Part shown: one piece after another, positions 1-9,864 of the stretch
How the letters are laid out: every line of letters begins with the position of its first letter
Position numbering within the stretch: position 1 is the stretch's first letter
Source of the DNA: Paraphoma chrysanthemicola
Lineage: Eukaryota; Ascomycota; Dothideomycetes; Pleosporales; Phaeosphaeriaceae
Assembly (NCBI GenBank): GCA_020744225.1
Contig: JAGMWG010000001.1
Coordinates: forward strand, 1-64,000
Direction: 5' to 3'
Length of the DNA stretch: 64,000 nt
Program-made: the position numbers and the translations under genes
The notes under the pieces: generated by a model
Told to the model about the DNA's origin: nothing
The model's database searches: none
What the model saw: the letters and a program-made list of their open reading frames with translations, nothing else

Positions 1-405
1 GTATCTTCTATCGCCTTAACAAGTTCTGTAAACAAGTAGTAATCTTAGTTACTAGCTGTGCCTTAAAGTAACCTTCTATATTTCTCTGTAGTTAATGCTT
101 TTGTATAGCAATGTGTTAAGTGTATAGCCTACGCTAGGCAAGCGCTGTCTTTAAATAAAGCTGCTAAAGCCCCTTTTCTAAATGTAAGTTCTGTTATTAC
201 TCTACCAAAATATAACCGTTGTAATAGGCTGCGTAATCTGCGTTCACAGCAGAACTTTGCTAACCCTTATAAACACAACGAAACTTACCTAGCCACAACT
301 ACATAGTTATTCTAATGCATAAAGCGATAACTCTACTATCACGACTAATGCAAACAACTTTCTCATACAGATCAAAGCAATCCTACTAATATTAACGAAC
401 CTTTT
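1..405. other. AT-rich non-coding stretch, probable RIP-mutated relic
   Basis: The first 400 bases are AT-rich with very many TA dinucleotides and stops in all frames. No gene is visible. The composition is what RIP leaves behind in ascomycete repeats, but I cannot name the original element. It directly precedes a decayed esterase gene. Confidence 0.5.
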
Positions 406-409
406 GCAT

Positions 410-1943
410 ATGGCCATTCGCGTGCTGTTTTGTCTGCTTTCGCTTAGCGTGATAGTGGCGCTAGCTAATTTCGGCACATAACAGGCCTGAATGGTCGCGT
501 CGTCTCGGTCAGGTTGGTCAGCAGGCTGGTCAATAGCGCTTTCCGGTATGAATGTAGCTGTTGGCCAAGGCTACGCATCATCATCAGTAGATGGTGGTCT
601 GACAGAAGAGGATTATCTCAGTGCTTCTAGGTGGGCACTGACGAGCCCCGGAAATGTTAACTACAACGCTCTCGAAGATTTTGCATACAGAGGCCTTATC
701 GACGGCGCCTTAGCAACAAAGAGCGTTATCAAAAGCTTTTATGGCACCGAACCAGAATACTCCTATTGGCAGGGGTGCTCTCAAGGAGGACGGCAGGGCT
801 ACATGTTTGCTCAACGCTATCCTGACATATTCGACGGCATATCAGCTAATGCTCCGGCCATTAACTGGAGCCCTTTTTTTGTTGCCTCAACGTTTGCCCA
901 GCAAGTCTTGTATGAGCTTGATCTTGATGCGTATCCGCAACCGTGCGAGTATGACAGTCTTATACAGGCCGCTATCGCTGTTTGTGACAGTATTGACGGA
1001 TTAGTCGACGGCCTAGTCTCGGACCCGGATCGATGTCTTCAGGTTTTCGACCCTCAGACTCTGGTCGGCAGCCCTGCGATACAGTGCAATTCGTCAGACA
1101 GACGTGTTATTTCGGAAGCAGCAGCACTAGCCATCCAAAATGCATGGCAGGGTCCTCAGACAAGTAATGGGACAAGGCTTTGGTATGGGTTCAGCGTTGA
1201 CGCGATCCTCACTGGCGAGTTGGCTATCTTATCTAGTACTTGTTCTGACAAGGGAATTTGTGTGCCTAACAGGATTTCGCTCTTCTTGGATTGGCTTAAG
1301 TACTTCATTAAAAAGGACCCAAACTACAACACGAACAACATGACGCGACACGAGTGGGTTAGTGCATTCAAGGCTGGAGAACAGGAATTCGCTTCATTTC
1401 TCAACGCTAATTACCCGGATCTTAGCGATTTCCGTAAAGCTGGGGGTAAATTGCTTACATTCCACGGACTTGTGAGTATTGCTGCTTTGTCTGTAGCTAT
1501 AATTAGGTTTAACATGGTTTGTCTAGGCGGATCAACTTATTCCTTACGGCGGCACTCGAGACTACTACGAAAAAGTTTCCGCTCGTGATCCGAACGTGCG
1601 AGACTTCTATCGATACTTCGAAGCTCCTGGAGCTCCTCATTGCACTTCCGGCCAAGGCGGAGTTCCCGACTCGTTCAATGCGCTTGTGAACTGGGTCGAG
1701 AAGGGTATTGCGCCCGATACTCTGGTTGCTACAAACAAACAGAAAAAGGAGCGACTGCTTTGCATGTACCCGAAGAAGGCAGTATTCAAGGGAGATCCTT
1801 CAACCTACACAGCAGCTGATTTCGTATGTGAGTCAGATGAGTCTGACGGACTTGAAAGTCGCACATTAGGGACAGAGCAAGGAGTCTCATTCCTTAGCTC
1901 AATGCAGATCGGGGTCCAGGGCTTTCTATCAAACCTGTTCTAG
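410..1943 (+). pseudogene. Tannase/feruloyl esterase family gene, decayed at the 5' end
   Basis: The family hydrolyses esters of gallic or ferulic acid and is normally secreted. An ATG at 410 opens a signal-peptide-like stretch (MAIRVLFCLLSLSVIVALA). In-frame TAA (479) and TGA (488) follow, then a long open frame from 491. It has one intron, 1472-1526, joining to an exon that ends at 1943. The catalytic CS-D-HC pattern is intact: GCSQGG near residue 95 of the open part, GLADQLIP across the intron, and APHC in exon 2. Between the signal peptide and the first recognisable core (WSAGW, GYASSSVDGG) roughly 60-80 residues of the usual N-terminus are missing. Bases 488-520 read as a WNGR-like motif only with small frame corrections. 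I therefore call it broken by deletion and indels. A missed upstream exon or truncated expression from 491 is the alternative. Confidence 0.65.
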
Positions 1944-2230
1944 AAGTTCTTTCTTAGAAGGTTACTATGCATGAGTATAGAAAATAATAGAAATAAGTGT
2001 AGCTGCTACTACTATATAATGAGTGATGGTCGTGCAGAGGTTAGTGCGGGCAACATGCGCTTCGCGATCGTGCACTAACAACAAATTACCTAAGAAGCAG
2101 CTCTAGCAGCTCCACTCTTAGATAAAAGTGGGAAAGGCGATCAATCATACCTAGGCTTTCCCCAACCAGGACCTGCTATCTACATGGGCATGGATGTGAG
2201 TTGCAATCTGTGACATGCGTGTAGATAGAA
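1944..2230. other. Intergenic, AT-rich patch
   Basis: Convergent 3' ends of the esterase pseudogene and the aldehyde dehydrogenase gene. TA-rich sequence lies around 1970-2020. No gene is visible. Confidence 0.5.
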
Positions 2231-3875
2231 TTAAGTCCTCTTTAAGAACAAGGTTTGAGAGTTGCAGAACGACTTCAATCCCCCAAGACCCCACTCAGCA
2301 CCAATTCCACTCTCCTTATGGCCGCCAAATGACACTCGTGGGTCTAGTTCAAAGTGCGTATTGACCCACACTGTGCCAGCCTCTAATCTTCGCGCAATGC
2401 GATTAGCTCTTTCGATATCCTTTGACCAGACTGATGCACCAAGGCCCATCTTCGTGTTGTTGGCTTTCTGAACAGCATCTGCTTCATCCTTGAACGTGAG
2501 ATAGGGCACGATAGGGCCAAAAGGTTCTTCCTCAACAATGCGTGAAGTCTCTGAAGGTCGGTCGATGATTGTGGGTGTAATGAAGTAACCTGGTCCATCG
2601 GGGTTTGTTCCACCAACGGCGACTTTCCACTTTTCCTTCTCAATATCAGAGAAGAATCCCTTAACTCGTTCATACTGCATGGAGTTTTGCAGAGGCCCAA
2701 GATAGACGTCAGGCTCATGTCCCGCACCAACCTATGTATTGTCAGCTAGCCTTGACGCGATGTAAAACGCAATGCATTTCTTGCCTTAAGGTTCTTCGTG
2801 GCTTTCACGAGGGCAGTGAGGAATTCCTCAGCGATGGATTCTTGGACAAAAATCCGCTTCAGCGCGAGACAGATCTTTAAGATACATGTTAGAAAGAGTG
2901 GCATTGAGGAAAGGATATGGACGTTATATGTACCTGTCCAGAGTTCAGGAAGGCCAAACCGGCCACTTTTGGTGCGACATGGTCAACGTCAACATCGTCG
3001 AACACAAGAGCAGGATCGTTTCCTCCACTGCCGTTGCGAGTCAGCATTGGGAGTTCATTAGGGAGAACCAGGCTTGACGTACAGTTCAAGAGTAACGCGT
3101 TTCAAAGTCTTGCTAGCGCTTTCCATAACCTTCTTACCCGTAAAGGTCGAACCCGTGAAGCTGATTTTAGCGGGTACTGGATGCGATGTGAGCAAAGGAC
3201 CAAGATCATCGCCACCGGATAGGGCCTGCAGGACACCTGGAGGGAAGAACCTTTGACCCAGCTCAACAAGCTTCAGGCCACATGCGGGGGTAAAAGGCGA
3301 CGGTTTGACGATCATAGTATTGCCAGAAATCAAAGCTGGCGTGATCTTGCCCACCGCAAGAAGCACAGGATAATTCCAGGGTACGAGACCAACGCAGACG
3401 CCGAGGGACACGAAGCGAGTGACGATTTCCTTGTCGCCTTCGAGAATGTGCTCCTCGGGCAGTTCGAACTTGGCCATTTCTCGGATCCAATGGATCGACA
3501 TGTCGATTTCAACGCGGGCAAAGACAAGCTGCGAGGACAGGATATCAGCAAGGTGAGACATGGGCATGAACGAACTCTTACAGGCTTGCCCTGTTCTTTC
3601 GTTAAGTGCTGGACAAATGCGTCGCTTTCTTGCTCCAGTGCATCTGCAAAAGCAAGTACAGCCTTCTTGCGCCCAGCCCACGGAACCTGTGCCCAAGAGG
3701 CAAACGCCTTGTGCGCAGCGGTCGCCGCACGGTCAACATGCTCAGCGGTCGAGATAGGAACGTCCGGGCCTGCGTTACCCGTAGCGGGGTCTATGCCATG
3801 ACGGGTCTGGGAAGTAGTTTCGAGCTTCCCGTCAATTGTGTTGTAGAATTTGGACCAATCGAGCTTCTGCGACAT
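2231..3875 (-). CDS. Aldehyde dehydrogenase, NAD(P)-dependent
   Basis: Oxidises an aldehyde to the acid. Five exons on the minus strand: 3875-3582, 3528-3083, 3027-2934, 2874-2785, 2731-2231, giving 474 residues, the usual ALDH length. Seen: VPWNYP with catalytic Asn near 150, the cofactor loop SFTGSTFTG, the general base Glu near 246 in LELGG (split by intron 2), and the nucleophile Cys near 280 in NSGQIC (split by intron 3). EEPFGPIVP follows. All catalytic residues are present, so it should be active. Intron 4 (2784-2732) begins GC, not GT. The start MSQKLDW was chosen because upstream in-frame sequence lacks another ATG. It neighbours an alcohol dehydrogenase in divergent orientation, so the two could act in series (alcohol, aldehyde, acid). 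The physiological substrate is not readable from sequence. Confidence 0.9.
2732..2784 (-). other. GC-AG intron in the aldehyde dehydrogenase gene
   Basis: On the minus strand the exon ends ...CTTAAG and the intron starts GCAAGA and ends ACATAG. Removing these 53 nt joins ...KATKNLK to VGAGHEPDV in frame and restores ALDH family sequence. No GT donor nearby does this. Confidence 0.75.
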
Positions 3876-5002
3876 GACTGCAGGCTGTAATGCGGGGCTT
3901 GAAAAGGTTCGACAGAAGTGATGGATCGCTCGAGAAGCTACACAATGTATCACCAGGTTTTAAGCATACAAAAGCCCGAACCCGGCTTCCCTTTGTTGGC
4001 GCATCCTGCACGCAGTGCGTGAACGCGAGCTGCTGCACCTCGGCTGTTCAGCACTCCCACCGCGGCCCCAGCCGCGGGAGCCCATCGCCAGCGTAATGTG
4101 TACCATTAATGTCTAGTGCACCGGTTCCGGAACTCTGGTAGACATACGGAAATAAATGGACCTAATAATTCGTGGAGCCATTGTGAAGTCCCGACCTTCA
4201 CACAGCCATCGGAATTTTCCGACTTTCCATTCCGCCCGAGACAAAACCCCCATCTCATAGAATGCTTGTACGATTTCGGGCTGCGGATTATCGAGATCAG
4301 ATTAGCTTGTGTCGCAACTAAAAAGGTGGGAGAGAAAGCGAGGCACATTTGCCTGCTAAACAAGGTTGAGCATCGACGCCAGAAACAAGCTGCAAAAGTG
4401 ACTGCAGCCACCTACAAAGCTCTACAGTTGTACCAAAGGGGCAAGAGAGCGGCCTCAAAGAAGGCTCGGGCAAAGGCAAGAGCGTGCACGGTTGCACGCT
4501 CTCTTGAGTGTGGTTCTGGTACTGGTACATCTGCACTACCACTTTCACTAGAATCACACGCCTCAACCACAATGTCTGCTTCCCAAGTAGATTTCGACAA
4601 CTCGTGATAGGTACTACTGTGTATTACAGTATAGTCTGACTTTGTGGTTCGGCGATGGGGTTCCGCAAGCGGCACTTCGGAACATCGGAGCCACATCTTT
4701 CCAGCAGGGCAGCTACTCTTGCAATGTGCAAGCGGAAATGTCCCGACCAGTCTCATCCCTACATGGTTGTGTATGACCGTAGGTAACCCAGGACAAGGGA
4801 ATCAAGCTGGCTCGATAGACTAGCAGCTGGAATAGCCAACCAGAAGTCCCACAGCCGTCCCGGCAGACAGTCCGTGACTTTCGGACCCTGATCCTATAAA
4901 CTGACGAAATGACGCTCCAGTCATGGTAGTAAAACTTTTCGCTTCAATTTCCATCTTTCCGGGGCCTGAACATTGTACATCCTTGTCTTCAACACATTTA
5001 CG
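3876..5002. other. Divergent intergenic region between ALDH and ADH genes
   Basis: About 1.1 kb separates the two divergent starts. Open frames here (for example 4116-4607) have no recognisable protein character. The notable element is the hairpin at 4479-4502, listed separately. Presumably the region holds both promoters. Confidence 0.5.
4479..4502. repeat. Perfect 10-bp inverted repeat with 4-nt loop
   Basis: AGAGCGTGCA, loop CGGT, TGCACGCTCT. The outer CAAG/CTTG could extend the stem past a two-base bulge. It lies in the divergent ALDH/ADH promoter region. It could be a dimer-binding operator or a chance palindrome. Confidence 0.6.
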
Positions 5003-6437
5003 ATGGCAGTAGCAGCAGCTCATAGCAGCGAAGAAGAAGTGTTTGACATTCCAAAGGAATGTAAAGCTGGTGTTGTTGTCGATGAAGGTCCGAACTTTCG
5101 GGTCGAGGTGCAGATGGCTCCTGTCCCTGAGATTGGTGCGATACTTTAAATCTCAACCTATACTACAGAACTAAAAAATCTTAGGCCCGGAAGATGTTCT
5201 CATCAAACTCAATGCTACTGGGATCTGCTATTCAGATATCCATTTTATGGCCGCAGACTGGGGCCTAGGCAAGATGAGTGACTACGGCACTCGCTGTGCT
5301 GGCCACGAGGGAGCCGGCGTCATTGTCAAGGTAGGAGAGAATGTCACCAAGCTCAAACCTGGAATGAGAGCTGGTTTCAAGCCTATTGCCGATGTCTGCG
5401 GACAATGTGAACTCTGCAGGAATAATAAAGAATGTTATTGCGCAGACGCTGTAAGTTACTGCAAGGTCGTTCATGGTTAGAGTCGGGTCTGCCGTTGGAA
5501 ATATTAGCTTGTACACCAGTCGCACGCTAGTATTGCGAGTTTAGGCGATCAGTATTATTGATCAAGTGCACAGATTCTTACTGGGCTCCATGTCGACGGA
5601 ACTTACAAGCAATATGTTTCAAGTCCGGCAAAGTAATTTCTTCGTCCTCACATAATCTCCGAATCGACTAATTACTGGAATAGATACACATCTCTAATTC
5701 CTGACGGGGTAAGCGATTACCAGGCAGGCCCAATCATGTGTTCTGCGAGTACGATTTACACATCACTCAAGGAATCAGGACTTCGCGCAGGACAGTTTGC
5801 TGTCTTTCCTGGTGGTGGCGCCGGGGTTGGTGCTCAAGGTGTTCAACTTGCTACCGCGATGGGAATGATTCCTCTCGTGGTTGATACTGGTGAGGATAAG
5901 CGCAAGCTGGCACTCGATCTAGGAGCAGAGCATTTTGTGGACTTCAAGACATCCGCAAACCCCGTGGAGGAGGTGATCAAGCTTACGGATGGTATTGGTG
6001 CTCACGGTGTCTTCGTCACCGGGCCTCAAGCATATCCCATCGCGCAGGGCTACTTAGGATCAAGATGTGAAGCGGTGATGATGTGTATTGGCTTACCACC
6101 AGCAGGGCAGAACAACGTAAGGAAGGCCCTCGCTAGATGGACGCATTACTAACCTAGATATTACAGATCGTGGTTCCTCCAGCGGCGTTGGTTTTCCGCA
6201 ATCAATCGATCAAGGGCACATTGGTGGGACCGCTCGCAGACGTCGACGAGGTTTTACAGTTTGCAAGGCGAGGTATAGTATTAAATTGTTTTGGTGAGAA
6301 GTGATGCTGAGCTACATGTAGGCAAACTTAAGCTCCAGCCAACAGTGCTTCCATTGTCCAAGATCAATGATGCTGTTCAAGCGTTGAGAAAAGGCAACGT
6401 GGCTGGTCGGCAGGTTATTGATTTCAACATTGAATGA
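5003..6437 (+). CDS. Zinc-dependent alcohol dehydrogenase (MDR family)
   Basis: Interconverts an alcohol and an aldehyde or ketone with NAD(P). Six exons: 5003-5135, 5185-5450, 5574-5632, 5684-6116, 6167-6272, 6322-6437, giving 370 residues, normal for a yeast-type ADH. Seen: catalytic zinc ligands Cys59 (TGICYSDIH) and His85-Glu86 (GHEGAG), four structural-zinc cysteines in VCGQCELCRNNKECYC, and a nucleotide-binding turn GGGAGVGAQGVQ. Intron 2 (5451-5573, 123 nt) is long for this window. I chose its acceptor because it restores ILTGLHVDGTYKQY. The rest of the introns are 49-51 nt. The start ATG at 5003 is the first in frame. It is divergent from the ALDH gene, which suggests shared control. 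The substrate is unknown. Confidence 0.9.
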
Positions 6438-7023
6438 CTCGAGTCTCCTTGTGTGCAAAGAGATGGGATGGATGAGACGGCAACGTCAGGCACGTTGTGA
6501 GGGACTACATTATCCTTCTTCACGAATGCTCATGTCCACGTACATGCACAAGAGACTGGTTGTAGTCGCCATAGCGCTAACCAATCGGTAAATTTTACAG
6601 AATAACAAAGCACGACTGTTTTGCGTATGAGTGTTGCAGCACAATTGCTGCTCATGGCTTGACTGATGAATCATCCACTACTCCATACCGGTTGGTTTTC
6701 GAATGCGACACGGAAAAAGAGGTTCACAACTAGAACTATAGTATAGTACTTTGAGGTGGATATTCAGCGTTCTTGAATGACACAGCTTCACGGAAAGCAA
6801 TGGTTATAGTATCGAAAGTGCTTCATCATATAGTTGCAGAGGTTCCTTCTGCACATCTTGTGATGCCGAGTATGCTCAGCATTACGAGCTGGTAGCTGTT
6901 CGATTAGGATTGAGCCGCTCACAGAAGCACCACATGACCTTAAGCGAGCATTCACTCGGTGACAAGATGGCAAGACCAAAAGGTTATTCGGCTCTCTCCT
7001 GCGCTGTACGCAAACAGTGTTGA
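6438..7023. other. Intergenic, no gene seen
   Basis: Sequence between the ADH 3' end and the minisatellite. Moderately AT-rich with short frames only; I see no gene here. Confidence 0.5.
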
Positions 7024-7193
7024 AGGTTCACCTGTGGCTAGGGTTCATTGCCGTAGTGGGTTCATCGCCGAAGTGGGTTCATCGCCGAAGTGGGTTCATC
7101 GCCGAAGTGGGTTCACCGCCGGGACGTGTTCATTGCCATGGCGGTCTCGGTGCCGTGGTGGGTTCATCGCCGCCATGGGTCCATTGCCGTGAT
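7024..7193. repeat. 17-bp minisatellite, ten units
   Basis: Ten head-to-tail 17-bp units of the type GGGTTCATCGCCGAAGT. Three central units (7058-7108) are identical and the outer ones diverge. Because 17 is not a multiple of three, the repeat runs through all three frames, so it is not selected as protein. Confidence 0.9.
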
Positions 7194-7992
7194 TGCCTAG
7201 TTTTGGCCGCTAGGGTCGGATGAGCTTTACTAGTTCAAGTTCCTCTGGGCCAGAATTTGGCTTTAGTCATCTTTTGCCTTACCTCGCCAATTGACCCTAG
7301 GAAGGTTTACAGCGCCCAGAGTCGTCTCAAGCTGGAACATCTGAGGCTACTACAATTGTTGTTGTTCTCGCTCTCTACGGCTGCTTCTGGTGCGCATTGC
7401 TGCATGACGGGCAACAAAGCCTGAGCGACCGATAGCCTCCTGCGACGAGACAAGGTGCCACGGAAATACCTCAGCACTATCGGAAGCTCACGGCTCTTCA
7501 TCATCAGGTTCGAGCAGAAAGAAGTTGAACTGCGCCCCTGCTCTTGGCGGTCCTCTAGACGGTGCATTGCTCTCGGCATCATGATTAGGCTGAAATCGAC
7601 GAACAGAGGCCTTACTTGATACAATTAACATTCAATTCAAAGCTCTACTTCTAGGAGTTATGTGTCATTTTCGTTTTGGATTCATAGACGCATAGTATTT
7701 TGGTGTTTTACATTCGTACCTCGTTCTTCTTTAGAGTAAGGCTCTTCTGATTCTTTACACTTAAGTAAATAGCCTTACTAATTTTGTTTCTTTGGTGTTG
7801 TTTCCCCATCTACACATTAGGTTAACTATAGCACTCCTATCTACTACATGACACATTTTCGCAAAAGCTACTGCATTTGAAACTCTATCTCTAGAACTAG
7901 ACAAACAAAATCTAACATAGCTTTGTCTAGGAGTGGTTATTTTGCTAGTTCGTGATCGAGAACGTCGTTCACCTATCACTTAAATTAGCATT
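7194..7992. other. Intergenic with AT-rich RIP-like block
   Basis: From about 7620 to 7985 the sequence becomes strongly AT/TA-rich. The open frames on the minus strand (7307-7624, 7761-7979) show no domain I recognise and may be remnants of a repeat. Confidence 0.45.
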
Positions 7993-9361
7993 TCAGCCCT
8001 GCACCACACGCTCCGAACTTACATGAGCTAAGGCATCATAGCCAAACATGTATGGCTCTACGAGGGGACTTCCAACCGCTGGTGGCTCAAGTATCTGAAC
8101 TCCATTCCATTTTTGGGCCTTCAGAGCATTTTCCTTCCATGCTCTCAATCTCTTGTCGCGCGCCTGTTGCACCGGCCCGTCCGAGGCATGGTGTATCTTG
8201 TGGTTGGCTGAAGCGTAATCTGCTATTGCTTCAACGCGGGGTTTGCGCACTCTCTCAAAAACCTGGAGGACCTTCCCCAATTGGCCGTTGGCATCATTGT
8301 CTGCGCGCGAAAGGCATTCTGCGAGAACCACGGCGTCTTCAATACCCTGGGACGCGCCTTGTGCGACATTTGGAACCATCGCATGCGCAGCATCTCCAAT
8401 GATGACAATGCGTCCACTCTTGCTAATCCATGTCGGCAGTCGGGCAAGTTTTGATATGCGCCAGATATAGCATTCTGTGGAGGGAGCAAGGCTCTTAATC
8501 TTGAAAATGACAGGGTCGAAATCCTGGAAATGCTTCAATATGTCGTCCATGTTCCCGACCTTTTCCGACTCGCTGGGTTCACATAGCTCTTTATCAATGT
8601 AGAGATGTAGGTCAAAGACGTCTACTCTCGATAGGATAGTAGCAATAGCCATGCGACCTGGTCCAAGCCAATAGTACGCCCTTGTTAAGTACTTGGAAAT
8701 CTCAGGGTCGTTCTTGACAATAGACAGCGGGATCTTCAGCATCCAGCAACTTTGGATAGAGTTTATCCTTTGTGGGTCTGGAGGAAGCATGGACTCGCGA
8801 ATTATCGAGTTGATACCTCATCGTGAATCAGTTCACCAAATGTTGGCAAAAGAAGTTTTTGATGAGACACGCAATGTACTCACCATCAGCCCCAACGACT
8901 AGATCAGCCTTGACCACTTCTCCGCCCTCAAGCGTCACCACCGGTGCTTCATCATCAACAACTCCGACAATCTTCGTTGAAAACTTCACCTCGATTTTCC
9001 TCTTAACTGTTTCCTCGAACAAAACTTTTTGTAAAGCCTGCCTAGCGAATCCTACGCTTTCATCGCCAAACACGTTTGAGCTTGGGTCGGTCCAGTCCAC
9101 TTCGTACAGCGTCTCACCGGTGTCGTAACGCTTTGTATGCCATGTTGAAATCGCTGGTTCATGATTCTCGTCCAGTGTTTTACTAAGGCCCAATGACCGT
9201 AGGCAGCGCATAGCAGCAGGTCGAATACTGATAGGACCGCCAATCTCCGGAATGCCGTGGTTCCTTTCAAGGACGGTAACGTGGAAGCCCTTGCTGTGCA
9301 GGGCGAGGGCGGCGGTAAGTCCAGTTATACCCGCACCAACAACAATTACAGTAAGAGGCAT
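7993..9361 (-). CDS. FAD-dependent monooxygenase, salicylate-hydroxylase-like
   Basis: Flavoprotein hydroxylase of the aromatic (PHBH) group. It would use NAD(P)H and O2 to hydroxylate a substrate. Two exons: 9361-8884 and 8816-7993 with a 67-nt intron, giving 433 residues. Seen: the N-terminal dinucleotide fold GAGITGL at residues 8-14, the central GADG motif split by the intron, and the second FAD motif GDAAHAM followed by NVAQGASQGIEDAVVL, which is typical of the family. No signal or membrane segment, so cytosolic. It sits between ADH and the Ldi-like gene and may hydroxylate an intermediate of the same pathway. That link is inference. Confidence 0.9.
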
Positions 9362-9864
9362 TGTTGTGAGACAGATTGTGAGACAGTCTAGTATGTAGAA
9401 GGGGAATAATTAGTGGCGATTGACGATTGGTATTCGAAGTAGTGAAAGAACCGTTTTGACTTAATTACTCCTCGACCGTCCCTTGTGGCATGCCGTTGCC
9501 TGGTCCCGCTTCTACGTGTTGTCTCCGCCCTTTCCGCAAGAAAATGCCTCACCATCCCATAGATCCGCGACGTGCGGTCCTCACTTTTCCGCGATATCTC
9601 TAGGCTTTCCGCACGACCATGTCTTAGCATACTGTAGGTTTGCGGCATGCGGTCCCCGCTTTCCGCGTTGCCTTCAGGCTTTCCGCACGAACATGCCTCG
9701 GCATAGTGTAGATGTGCAATCGTGCGTCCTCACCTCCGACCTTTCCACATGAACATGCCTTACCAATAAAAGCTAAATAGCCAACCAACATTAAGCAAGG
9801 CGAATTGTCCCAACAACCAGACATCGTTGGGAGGACTCTTTTTCCACATTGGCTTTCGGCGACC
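9362..9864. other. Divergent promoter region filled with a degenerate repeat
   Basis: The 500 bases between the monooxygenase and the Ldi-like gene are mostly the degenerate ~75-bp repeat listed next. Remaining sequence shows no gene. Confidence 0.5.
9480..9765. repeat. Degenerate ~75-bp tandem repeat
   Basis: Successive copies begin near 9530, 9606, 9679 and 9740 with CTTTCCGCA(C/A)GAA(C/A)ATG, followed by ATAG-GATCTGCG-like and TGCGGTCC-like segments. A partial copy precedes them. A short similar stretch (GTGCGGTGCTCTCCGC) recurs near 12783 upstream of the reductase gene. Copies differ by many substitutions, so the array is old. Confidence 0.65.

Noticed and set aside
3876..3953. N-terminal extension of the aldehyde dehydrogenase (mitochondrial-like leader)
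   Set aside because: The only upstream in-frame start would be GTG. The ATG at 3875 fits the cytosolic family length.
4116..4607. 163-codon plus-strand frame in the ALDH/ADH spacer
   Set aside because: No domain, overlaps equally long frames on the other strand, and contains the hairpin.
7024..7193. Regular short repeats as a CRISPR-like array
   Set aside because: Units abut without spacers, and the genome is eukaryotic. It is a minisatellite.
9805..9864. Upstream extension of the Ldi-like protein
   Set aside because: It would start with TTG. The ATG at 9865 has a good context and family similarity begins after it.
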